DNA of 64,000 nt, from contig JASDDO010000026.1 in assembly GCA_030015575.1 (NCBI GenBank), forward strand, positions 452,143,096 to 452,207,095. Direction: 5' to 3'. This stretch comes from Agapanthus africanus (taxonomy: Eukaryota; Streptophyta; Magnoliopsida; Asparagales; Amaryllidaceae). The notes below the pieces were generated by a model. That model saw only the letters and a program-made list of their open reading frames with translations, had not been told where the DNA came from and made no database searches. The translations under genes were made by a program, and so were the position numbers. Shown piece by piece: positions 22,161-33,679 of this stretch. The stretch's first letter is position 1; each line of letters starts with the position of its first letter.

Positions 22161-25100
22161 TGTCACGACCCGCAGGGTACGGAACGTGACTGGCACATAA
22201 GTTTACGAAACGTCTAAAGACGTCCGTAAAATAAGTAAGCCAAAGCCCAGAAAACAAAACCAATTAAGCAAAAGAGTGAAGAAAACCCAATCAATTGAAA
22301 GCGAGTTATCAAATAAGTCATGTAAAACCCTTTTTAAAAACAATACCAATTTTTCCGAAAATTTCGGCAGAGTCTCCTTTGTAAATACTGGCCCCCAAAA
22401 TGGGTACAACAAAAATATACATGAATCCAACAAAATAGGGCATCTCCAAGCGGGAGCTAGCTCTTCGCCACAAGGCGGTCACAAATCCCACGCAATATAA
22501 ATGACAACAAGCATAATAATCATAATAAAGCATAAGAAAACATCATGTCGACTCAAGTGAGTTCGACCCCAAAATACAGCATAAAAGTCCCCAAACCTCA
22601 CAGTCTCATTTCTAGGTCAATATACAATAATACTGGTAGAAACAGTAGATGGAGTACACTAGATACAAGAATATACAAGGTGGTACAAAAATGATAACAT
22701 AACCCACCTATGAGCAAATCTCGAGCTCAGGCAAAAGAGGCAAAAGAACAAGTGCGCCCGCCGCTACTGAACTGACGGAGCGGACCTGCAAAAGACTGTG
22801 GCACAACGGGGGTGAGTTGCCAACTCGTGAGTAATAAATAACATCTACAAAGGCTTTCGTATGCATGCACACAAGCATCCTAGTATCTAAAATACAGGTA
22901 TGACGGGATGCACTAGCAGGTGTGTATATAACCTCAGTGTACTAATATGTATGCAACATGAATATCTGAGGTATCAATAGGTATATGTAAGAAATATTTT
23001 ATCTCTTTTTGTTTTTGAAACTCTTTTAGAATGCCAGCATAAAACTCAAAGAATCGACGAGAACCGGTGTCCAGCAACGACACTCAAAAGCTGTCTCAAA
23101 TCTCATAAATGTATGTCTGGCCTCAGCCGTCCGGCTGACCCATCTCAAATATCAATATCTCATCATCTAGCGGCCACGGTCGGTATCCTCTGGATATCCG
23201 CCGTCCCAAACAGTCACCGGTAGGTAATCCGTCCCCTGCCAGGCTCAACGTCATCACCACATTCCTCTTGCCCCGGGGTACCTTACCGGGCCCACCATGT
23301 ACCCGTGCCGGTTCCTCCACTCCTCGACACGGATTTCCAAATCCACAGCAAACTCATGGTGGACGACACTTACATCACTAGAAAACCACAATTTACATAT
23401 TTTAAAAATATAATAAGTTTAGAAATTTTGCGGCTTTCCCCCTGAAATCCAGCAATATCATAAAATCTCAAGAAATCCTCATAAGTGCATATATCAATGA
23501 TAATGAATGCATATGGTATCAATAATCAAGTTGCGATGTGTGATTAATGTATTAAGCATGAACAATTAATATGATGAAGTACATGCACATGAATAGCAAT
23601 ACTACGGTTTCATTTTTAAGGAATTAAAGGCAATAGCACAAGTTTAAGTATCAATTAGTAACAGGTTTAAATTTAAAGGTTATCTAGTGTGGTGGCATGG
23701 CAATTACCAGAGTGTGTGTGTAAGCATGAATAGTGCTCGTGCTGCATATAAAAACCCTGGTAATGGTGCAGGTGTCCTATGAAATGGTTTCGTATAGGTA
23801 TGTCAATATAATGCATGGATGCAGCAAATAGTCAATTAAGCATTTCACCCCTAATTACTAACATTACTAAGGATCTTGTAAGTTACTAAAACTATCGGGC
23901 GGCTTGCGCCATCCAACGATAGTCCCCCGTAGATATTACATCTACTCACCGGAATCCCTGGCTAGCTGTGTCCAATCACCGCTTTCCCCTTTCGCGCCGC
24001 GTCTGACGTCTCCGCGACCGAACCTGGAATTAACATCAATACCAAACATAAGGTTACATATCAAGAACGACGCAAAACCCAAACGAAACTACTAACGTTC
24101 GCTAGCTAGGTACAACGTGCACAAAGTGCGCGGAACACACGCGAAAATCGCAAAAACTGCCAAAAAACGCCGATTTGGTCGCCCGGCAAAACTAAAACCC
24201 GACTACCCAAAAATCCGCACTCACGCATCCTAAAATTCGTAGGACAAGCCATTACAATCATCAAGATATCAAAAATAATTCATCCCATAACTTTATAACA
24301 AAACTAGTAAGCAATTGCATTCCAAAATCGGTGCAAGAATCGCCGATTGGCTACAAAAGACTACTATCAAGCTTGAACACCCAACCACACTACAAGCAAT
24401 CTACAAACACTAATTACAACACAATAACAATGATTCCAATCCTATTTTCCATAACAACCATTTCTTGAATTTATAACCTAGCAAATTCCAAATCAATTTC
24501 CACACTTGAAAACTTAAATTAACACAACAAAAGCCAACATAAGAAGATTAATCTCTTAGATTAGGTTAGCAAAATACTAGATAACAAATTGGGTTTAATC
24601 AACTAAATAATGTTTTCTAACCCTAATCAACTCATTATCATGTTTCACAAACCATTTTCCATACATAAACCCCTTTCTAGATTTTCCTAAAACAACAATT
24701 TCACACTTCTAAAATTAACTAATTTAGCAAAATTGAAGACTACATAAACAAGGTGACCATATAGATTTGTTAATTAACAACTAGATTAACTATAAAACAA
24801 TCTAATTAACTATTATGGCTTCAAAACCCTAATTAAATTTTTCAAGCATAACCTAAGAAAACTAGATTAGAACTACACTAAATTTAACACTACAACAATC
24901 TACTTAAGAATCTTAAACAAAAGAATTTAATTAGCAAGGGATTATACCTCATTAGAGATCTAGCAAGAATGGATTTTGCTCCAAATGATGGCCTCAAGCA
25001 TCAAGATCCAAGTAAGAATGGCTAAGGATAAATGATAGCATAAGGATTTTGTTTGGATTTTGAATAAACTATGGATTTTGATGTGGTTTTTTGATGAAAT

Positions 25101-25810
25101 TTGAAGAAAAATGAAAAGAAAAGAGATGAAGAAGAGGGGTGCAGGTTTCGGCCAGGTAGGAGGTGAGGGGGAGGGTGTGGGCAAGTGGGGAAAGTCAAGG
25201 GTCAAGTCTCCAAAGTCAAATGCACCATACCTTATTCATTTTAATTAAAATAAATCCATAAACAATCCCATTTTCACACAAGAAAGAAACCAACATAAGA
25301 GGCCAGAAATTTCTGGACTTGCACAAGGTGGGGCTGTCCTAGGGCTGAGGGAAAACAGAGAGGGATTTTACAAAAGAAATTTTATGCAAAAAGGCCCCCT
25401 ACAACTCAAAAATTGCAAGTTTTAGCTCAAAATTCAATAAATTCGTTTCATATCACAAAAATTTGTTAAAAAATCAAAATAAATTACTAAAAATTTATGT
25501 TATCACTAGATTATAATTATCATAATTTTAGAGATTAAAATTAGCCCGGAAAAATTTGTATTTATCGCTAATTTAATGTATTTTCTTACCGGCTTAAAAT
25601 AATATTAAAAAATTGAAAAATTAGGGAAAATTTTTAAACGACCAGAATTTCATAATTAACTCATTAGCTACTAAAAACAAGCAATTAACTATCCATTTTA
25701 GGTATAATTAGCCCTAAACTGCAAAATAACAAGAAAGACGGTTTTCAGAAAAATACCGAATTTTCACCGAATTTCAGGAAAACACCAAAACGACTTTTCA
25801 AGACGCTACA
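22161..25810 (-). repeat. ChrA 5' LTR, 3650 bp
   Basis: Sense ends TGTAGC...CGTGACA. It is the same length as the 3' LTR and about 99 percent identical by eye. It carries the same palindrome (about 22814-22826) and GC island (about 23212-23305). In plus coordinates it is followed by target duplication CTTTA (25811-25815) and the rest of the CopB LTR. Confidence 0.95.
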
Positions 25811-27636
25811 CTTTAGTTTTCTTTATCTCACATTCATTCATCACAAATCAAAAATCAAGCAAGCTCTTTTGTGAGAAAGAAGAAGATGAAGCAAGAGAAG
25901 TGATGAAATGAATTGTTTTTTTGAGGTTAGAAATGCAACCAAGGGTTAAGCATGTCATGCTTAACCCTTGTAGAAACTTAACCATGGACTAGGGTTAGGG
26001 TTTGGGTTAACAAATATCTAACAAATATCAAGGAGGGTGGACTAAGTCAAAGTGTCATGAAGCTTCCTTAAAGCTCATCCATAACTTAATCCAAACAAAA
26101 AGAATAAACCATAAAGAAAATGTTAACCCAATCTTAAACCCTAGCATAGTTTAGTCCTCTAAACCCTAGTTGCATTTGTAACCCTAACATGTTACAATAT
26201 TATATATCACATATATAATATATAATGTAACAAAAAAAATAATACAATTAATATATATCACATATATATATCAATGTATCATCTAGTGAGGAAAAGAATC
26301 ATTTAAGTGAGCTTATATTAGTTAATGTAATGTAATATATCACATATATAATTATACATTAAATTATCGAATCAACACTTGATCCGATAACCCGGCTATA
26401 TAACATATAACCGACTAATATAACATGTATCATTTTATCGAGTCAACACTTGATCCGATATCCCGGCTATATCACATATACCCGGCCGATATCACATATC
26501 GCGAGAATAGAATACAGTATCTCATATCGTATTAATCTCGGTCCCGCACATATCATATATGTGCTCCTACTCCGTTTTACCTGAGCCAGGAAACCTTTGT
26601 GTAGGACTCTAAAGAATCGTCAATACGCCGGCAGTAGGTGATGATCATATCAAACACCCACAAGCTGCAAGCGGTCAGTTAAACGTAACAGCCACCCTGG
26701 TATTGAGTGATCAGAAGATCAATAAGCAAGCCTGCACACACTCCTGTGAATCCAATCAGTAACACTACCGTACAGTCCGGTCTCTTCGTCTGATATGTCA
26801 CATATCCAGTCTAGGGGTGGTAAACGTCAGACCCCAGTAACCGATAAGTCGTGTCGATGTGAGGCTCATAACAGGTCGACAAACTACTGATAACACTTAC
26901 CAGTAAGTCTCCATATCAGCCCTGGCCAGGGACTTCCAGTTATAGCCAATCGAACACAGCGCAACATCAACCCCCAATACCGGGAGAGACGAAACCCTCC
27001 TATTGCTCATTGCCTCCATGTAATTCGGGACAGTACCCAAAGGCCACTGTTTTGTACGTTCTCATGAACGTGGTAAGGTGGAAATCAAAGCACAATGGGA
27101 ATCACACAAGACTCTATGACGATCTCGGGTCTACAGACTAACCTGTACCAGTGTCACCAGAGAACTGCTATCTGATGATAGGTATAATACCATCTTGGTG
27201 TTCTCGATGAGTCCATTCAGCGTACCCAGTCTCCACTGAGCACCCGTATACCTTCTCTGATGTCAAACACCAATGGATATGGGATCATCTATCGCCCATC
27301 ATATGGGTCGAGAAGAATATACGCTAGTCTACTCTGGAGTATCGTCTCGATACTCCCTCGACTAGGAACAGTTATAGGATGTACTCTTAGACCACCCTGG
27401 CCCCACTAGTATGATCTGCATCATACTCCTAGTAGTCGAGTACATATCCTAAGGGCTTTATCAACATGTGAGAGCAAGACAGTAAACCAATACAAGTCAA
27501 CATGTTTAGACAAACTGAAACAAAATAGCATACTATCATGTCGAGCAAGAAAGTCCTTTCTATATATATCCAAGCATGCACTATAATATACATCATATGT
27601 ACAACAATGGCCTCTAGGGTATATATATAACTAACA
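25811..27636 (-). repeat. CopB 3' LTR, right piece
   Basis: It continues the CopB LTR after ChrA and ends with TGTTAG in sense at 27636, next to the polypurine tract. AT-rich part 26180-26520 has many ATATCACATAT words and two copies of an ATCGRRTCAA-CAC-TTGATCCGAT inverted repeat (26366-26388, 26437-26459). Together with 11285-11703 it matches the 2234-bp 5' LTR. Confidence 0.93.
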
Positions 27637-27648
27637 ATCTCCCACTTG
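27637..27648 (-). other. CopB polypurine tract
   Basis: The minus strand reads GCAAGTGGGAGAT, directly before the 3' LTR. The same AAGTGGGAGAT precedes the 3' LTRs of CopC and CopA. Confidence 0.9.
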
Positions 27649-27650
27649 CA

Positions 27651-30600
27651 CTAAGGCCAGCTGTTGTAGTATCTCATACCCAACATCCCGAAGAGTCTCT
27701 CAAATTGTATATGGGGTATGGCCTTCGTGAGTGGATCCGCAGTGTTGTCCTTTGTGTCAACTCTCCTGACCTCGATCTCTCGACGATCAACTATCTCCCG
27801 GATCTGGTGATACCACTTTAGAATATGTCTAGATCTCTAATGAGATCTGGGTTCCTTGGCCAAAGCCACAACTCAATTATTATCACAATACAAAGGTATT
27901 GGATGCTCAATGGACGGAACCACACCAAGTTCAGTTATGAACTTCTTGATTCAAACAGCCTATTTGGCAGCATCGTTGGCAGCGATGTATTCAACCTCCA
28001 TCGTCGAGTCTGCCACGGTTTCTTGTTTGGAACTCTTCTAACAAACCCCCCCCTCCATTTAGGGTAAAGAAAAATCCCGAGTACGACTTAGAGTCGTCCT
28101 TATCACTTTGAAAGCTCGAATCGGTAAAGGACTCCACCTGGAGTTCTCCGTTACCATACACCAAGAACATCTCCTTAGTCCTTCTCATGTACTTGAGAAT
28201 GTTCTTCACAGCTGTCCAGTGACTCTCTCCTGGATCTGCTTGATACCTTCTCATACACTTAGTGAGTATGCTACATTGGGTCTGGTACATAGCATCGCGT
28301 ACATGATAGAGCCTACTGCCGAAGTATAGTGTATCTCTTGCATGCGAGCTCTCTCCAAATCAGTCTTAGGAGACATCTCTTTGGAAAGAGTGAGTCCAGA
28401 GATCGTGGGTAAATACCTATGCTTGGATTCCTCCATACTAAACCTCTTTAGTATTATGTCAATGTACCTTGATTGGCACAATCCCAGTATCCTCTTAGAT
28501 CTACCTCTATAGATCTTAATCCCCAAAATGCAGAAGGCATCACCTAGATCTTTCATTGAGAATCTATGTGATAAGAAGAGCTTGACCGAATGCAGCATAG
28601 GAACATCATTTCCTATCAAAGGTATGTCATCTACGTACAATACGAGGAAGACAACCTTACTCTCTGCAACCTTCTTGTAAATACAAGGTTCATCTACGTT
28701 CTTGATGAAGTCAAACTCTTTGACTATAACATCAAAATAGATGTTCTAACTCTGCGATGCCTGCTTTAACCTGTAGATGGATTTAAGCAGCTTGCACACC
28801 TTTCCGCTGCTCCCACTATCTACGGAACCATCTGGCTGAGTCATGTATACGCACTCCTCTAAATCATCATTGAGAAAGGCGGTCTTAACATCCATCTGCC
28901 AGATTTCGTAGTCATGGTATGCAGCAATGGCAAGTAGGATCCAGATGGACTTAAGCATAGCCACTAGGGAAAAGGTTTCGTCATAATCCATACCTGGTCG
29001 TTGACGAAAACCTTTTACAACAAGTCTAGCATTGAAAGTCTCAACTTTTCCATCCACACCAAGTTTCTTCTTAAAGATCCATTTGCTCCCAATGGGTTTT
29101 ACCCTTTCAGGAGCAACTTCCAAAGTCCATACTTTGTTGGTGTACATGGATTCTATCTCAGATTGCATTGTATCCAGCCATTTCACAGAGTCCCTACTCG
29201 TGATAGCCTGCTCGAAGCTAGTGGGGTCATCATCTTCTATGATGCAATCCTTGCTCCAACCATCGATGAGGAAACCGTAGTATCTCTTAGGTGGATGAGG
29301 AACCCTACTAGATCGGCAGAGAGGCTGAGGTTCGTTGGCTACTATCGAATCCTCTGGTTCTACCAAATCATCAGTTGCAGTTTGTGCTGCTGGAACTTCT
29401 TCTAGTTCTACCTCCTCGCCACTAGTTTCTTTATCAAGAAATTCCTTTTCTAAAAAGGTGCTATTTCAAGAAACAAACACCTTTTGTTCCTCGGAATGGT
29501 AGAAGATATACCCACGTGAATTTTTGGGATATCCAACAAACTTACATAAAACGGACCTTGCCTCGAGCTTGTCCAGATTTTGCGTTTTAACATAAGCCGG
29601 ACAACCCCATATCTTAACATAATTAAGAGATGGTCTCTTCCCCTTCCATATCTCATATGGAGTGGTAGGCACTGATTTGGTAGGAACCATATTCAATAGG
29701 TGTATGGCTGTCTCAAGCGCATACCCCCAGAATGAAATAGGCAAATCAGTAGTGCTCATCATAGAGCACACCATATCTAATAGGGTGCGATTCCTCCGTT
29801 CCGATACACCGTTGTGCTGTGGTGTATAAGGAGGAGTAAGCTGAGAGAGAATCCCATTCTCTTGTAAATAGTCCAGAAACTCATTTCTCAAGTATTCTCC
29901 TCCTCAATCAGAACGAAGGATCTTAATACTTTTACCCGTTTGGTTCTCTACTTCGTTCTTATATTCTCTGAATTTCTCAAAATCTTCAGACTTGTGTTTC
30001 AACAGGAACACATGTCCGTATCTTGAGAGATCGTCAGTAAATGTAATGAAGTATGAGGAACCATTCCTGGCATGTGTAGACATGGGACCGCATACATCAC
30101 TATGTATCAGTCCCAAGAGTTCCGTAACTCTTTCTCCATGTCCACTAAACGGAGTTTTGGTCATTTTGCCTTTGAGACATAACTGGCAAGTGTCATAAGA
30201 TGAAAATTAGAACGGATTCAAATATCCATCCTTATGCAACATAGCTAGTCGTGTCGTATTGATATGACCTAGTCTACAATGCCAAAAGAAGGATTTGTTC
30301 ATTTCTGAACTCTTCCTCTTATGTGTGTTTTGTACATTAAGTACTGTAGTTTGATTGAGAACGTATATTCCATTATTTAATGAGCCTGATCCAATCAACT
30401 TTTGATTCAGGAAGATGTTCATAACATTATCTTGTACTACAAAATTATATCCTTCTTTACTCAATAAAGAAACTAATATAAGATTGCATATCAGGGTCGG
30501 AATGTAATAGCATTCTTTCAGAATCAATATATTACCATTCGGTAATACAAGGTGATATTCGCTAACTACTTTGGCTGCAACATTTGCACCATTCCCCACT

Positions 30601-30923
30601 CTTATGGAATGATCACCCTCTCCTAGTTCTCTACCTTTACGTAGCCTATGTAACATATTACATATATGGGATCCTGATCCGGTATCTAATACCCAGGACG
30701 TAGAGTGAACTGAGAAACAGTTCTCGATAACTAACACACCCGAAGAAGATGCATTAGCATACTTGTTCTTCATTTGGGTGGCGTGAGAATCTAGATATTC
30801 TCCTATTTTCTGCTCGGAATTATAACAATTATAAGTTGGAGCGGGACCAACGTTCCCCTGCTCAGTATAATAAGCGGGTTCGGTTAATACATCCATATTA
30901 TTATCTTGATTAAGGCCTGACAT
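27651..30923 (-). pseudogene. CopB protease-integrase-RT-RNase H polyprotein lacking Gag
   Basis: The frame opens at ATG 30923-30921 (MSGL), after the conserved CAG acceptor. Only about 60 residues of unknown type precede the protease (DTGSGSHIC); the roughly 280-residue capsid and zinc knuckle of CopC are absent. Next come GAG-pre-integrase (LGHIN), integrase (HSDVCGP, SERRNRT), RT with YVDD (about 28630) and RNase H. From 30968 down to about 28257 a single frame is kept, interrupted only by stops: after LNPF (30207), after RSD (29904), after VFVS (29466) and after ASQS (28746). A 1-nt loss near 28257 shifts the RNase H part, which decays further to the stop at 27651-27653. Most stops fit C-to-T or G-to-A change. 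Confidence 0.9.
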
Positions 30924-33679
30924 GGTCGCTACCTGGAGAGAGAGAGAGAGAAGAAAACACTTTAGCATATGCTCTTGTAAGAATAGATTGGTTATTATCT
31001 TATCTAATCAGGATGGCTCCCACTGGATTTTATCGAATCTTCTTTAAAACCCTAAAAGGTAAGACTAGCCGGAATTAATTACACCTTACAAGTTCGCCAA
31101 TCTTTCAGCTAGGTCAGTGCTGGTACTTTGAGGGAGGTTCCCCATGCTTTCGTACGGACCTAATTAAAATAAACCTCGTTTTTCCAGAGGCATAACCCCG
31201 TAAACACCTTTCTAGACACCTACTTGATTGGCTAATTGTCATGTATAAAACTCTCCCAGGAGTAACACTTACTCGCAGTGGGTATCAGGATCCAACTATC
31301 TCATAAAAGGTATGCAATCTCATTGCAAATTTCAACACATGAAATTCCGATAATAATTTTACCCCTAGCAACCTATGACCTTGACGAAGGCCAACAAACC
31401 ATAGGCCGCTAGTCAAGTTCAACCCGTACATTTCTTGATTGAATTAAACCCACCTGCACGACCCTTGACGAAGGCCAACAAAGTTGCACGACTACCCTAA
31501 TCCAATCGCATCTCATGCTATATATAGATAAGTACTGATTAGCTATCGCACACTACGCCTTGACGAAGGCCAACAAACGTAGCACGATTACTAACTAGTC
31601 CTAATCTGAAATGACGGAGGGCTATGCAGGTTTTTAAGAAAACTATGAGTGTAATGAACTTGATATCATTGTAGAAACAAGTGATTTTGAAAAGGAGTGT
31701 TTTTGAGCCTTTTTCTAGTTTTGCTAAAGAGGTCACTCCCGGTGAAGGGATTTCGGCTCTTTCCTTATCGAATAAGGTGCAGGATATTTCACAAATACCG
31801 CTATGCAAGGCAAGAACTATGGAAGCAATCAAAAACATAACTGAGTGAGTTGTAGCATCTGCTAGTTTCGCTAAAGAGGTCACTCTCGGTGAAGAGATCT
31901 CGGCTCTTTCCTTATCGAATAAGGTGCTGGATATTCTACAAGGAATACCGCTATGCAAAGCAAAAACTAGAGCTGCCCTTTTTATAAATTTGATTCTACA
32001 ACATCTTTTAGGTTTCCTTTCTTTCATTAATCTCATTAACGAAATCCTATCATTTAAGCTTCCTAAGCATCATAGAAGAAACGAAAATACAACGTACGCT
32101 TATGCCATCCGCATTCGCCACAGTGTCTCGTTATGCACCGTTAGGTTACTTAACTAACGACATAGCAGGGCGGGACTAGCGCGGGTGTAAAACATAAACA
32201 ACGTTTATTATATATCATATATACAATAATAAAGCATTCGTCTCACGCATATAATATGATCACATCACATAATATCAGCAGCAGAAGATAACATATGAAA
32301 TATTGGATATACTAGGAGGTCCGCGTTTTATTTTGAGCCTGTATAAAACACGGATTCCACGGTCGCGATGAATAGCCAAACCCACATCCCTAGACCCCTA
32401 CGAGAGCAGCAAGTAACCCTCCCAATTCTAGGGTTAGGAGACCCGGTCTCGACTCCTCGAGATGGCCTCCCACTGGACCCTAGAACCCGGTTACTTGTGT
32501 TCCCCTCCTTGGGTCTATCCTAATGCGGAAAAGTAAATAATATACAATAGTGACATCATCCTCAACCCGGAAGTGCCCCAATAAAAGAATATTACATACA
32601 ATTGAATTTTACATGAATGAAAATAAAAACCCTCATCTCACATAAAACCCCCGGCTATTCGAAACACGACGATCCAATATAACATATCACACCAACACAT
32701 AACATCACATGTTATCAACGTAAGTAAATATGCCTATCACAATTGTCGTTGACATATAGCAACGAAAACGGAGATATACCACATATTACACTTACGGTCG
32801 CAGAAAAGAAAGTGAAAAACTACAACGATTGTCCACAATTATCTTAGACATCGTAAACCCGAAATATCACATATTACGGATTTCATACCTAACTATATGA
32901 ATTCCACATATTTTAGCACATTACAGAAAAAGTTAGACGACGTTAAACATTCCGATCGAATCAACAAACACCCAAAATTTCCTTAAATGCTCAACACTTT
33001 AGCGTAGTTTAGAAGTATCCATCACATGCCACAGTAGCAATGAACCAGCCGTAGAAGGGTCAACCAATGCCTCACTTGCGGCACCGCTAAACTACCATAA
33101 ACCCTAGAGTTTAGTTGTGGTTTTGACGGTCACAAAATCGAGTTAAGGTTTTTTTCTTCTAGAGGGTTCACCGCATCACTTGCACGATATTTGAATGTTC
33201 TTTAACTATGAAAAAGATCCAACTCTTGAAAAAAATTTAGCAAGGGAAAAAGTGGGTATTTGATATCCGATCGAACTTTTTAATATCGTCTAAAATAACC
33301 GAAACAAAGATAGAATTACTAATACGAAACACTCCAAATTACCTTTTCTAAAAGATAACATCACATGAAAAATTAGCAAACACAACAACACCTAAAGTAT
33401 CAAAATCCAGAGCTTTAAACAGTGTGCAAATTTCAGGCCTGTACGGTCCAATGTGGCCGGTTTTGGGCATGGTGATCTCGGCCATTTTCCGAGGGATTGG
33501 GATGAAATTTGTACGGTGTTCATATATCACATACATCATTCTGCAACTGTTTGAAATTTTTTTGGACACTCTGCAAAAATTTACAGAAACTAGGGTTTCG
33601 ATTCTGATGTTTCGGAGTTGTTTCGGTTTCGTAATCATACACTTATTCGTTTAATTCTCTAGCTCGGCTCTGATACTAC
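30924..33679 (-). promoter_or_regulatory. CopB 5' leader, 2.8 kb, with conserved RNA structures
   Basis: Longest leader here; non-coding. Landmarks: short inverted repeat 33454-33459/33479-33484; segment 32951-33186 shared with ChrB; P1 stem 32410-32418/32489-32497 (CAAGTAACC/GGTTACTTG) and P2 32426-32434/32477-32485 (9 bp); CGTTAG/CTAACG block 32139-32159; a 147-bp tandem duplication with stems 31726-31731/31757-31762 and 31873-31878/31904-31909, each next to a CCTTAT.CGA.ATAAGG hairpin (31763-31777, 31910-31924); short hairpins 31379-31394, 31463-31478 and 31558-31573; (CT)n tract and CCAG acceptor at 30933-30956. Confidence 0.72.
33667..33678 (-). other. CopB primer-binding site, one mismatch
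   Basis: The reverse complement is TAGTATCAGAGC, one base away from the usual TGGTATCAGAGC. It is followed by the LTR end at 33680. Confidence 0.9.

Larger units (their letters stand above)
11704..25810 (-). mobile_element. ChrA: Ty3/gypsy chromovirus, Tekay/Del type, with nested InsX
   Basis: Full-length element of 14,107 bp (about 12.3 kb without InsX). Duplication CTTTA at 11699-11703 and 25811-25815; LTRs of 3650 bp each; initiator Met primer site; polypurine tract; gag, protease, RT, RNase H, integrase and a terminal chromodomain-like segment. Gypsy order (RT before integrase) and the C-terminal VLWR..EEVTWE..EMR.KYP pattern point to the Tekay/Del clade; that clade assignment is from memory of the family. 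By eye the two LTRs differ at roughly 25-30 sites, so insertion was fairly recent. Confidence 0.94.
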
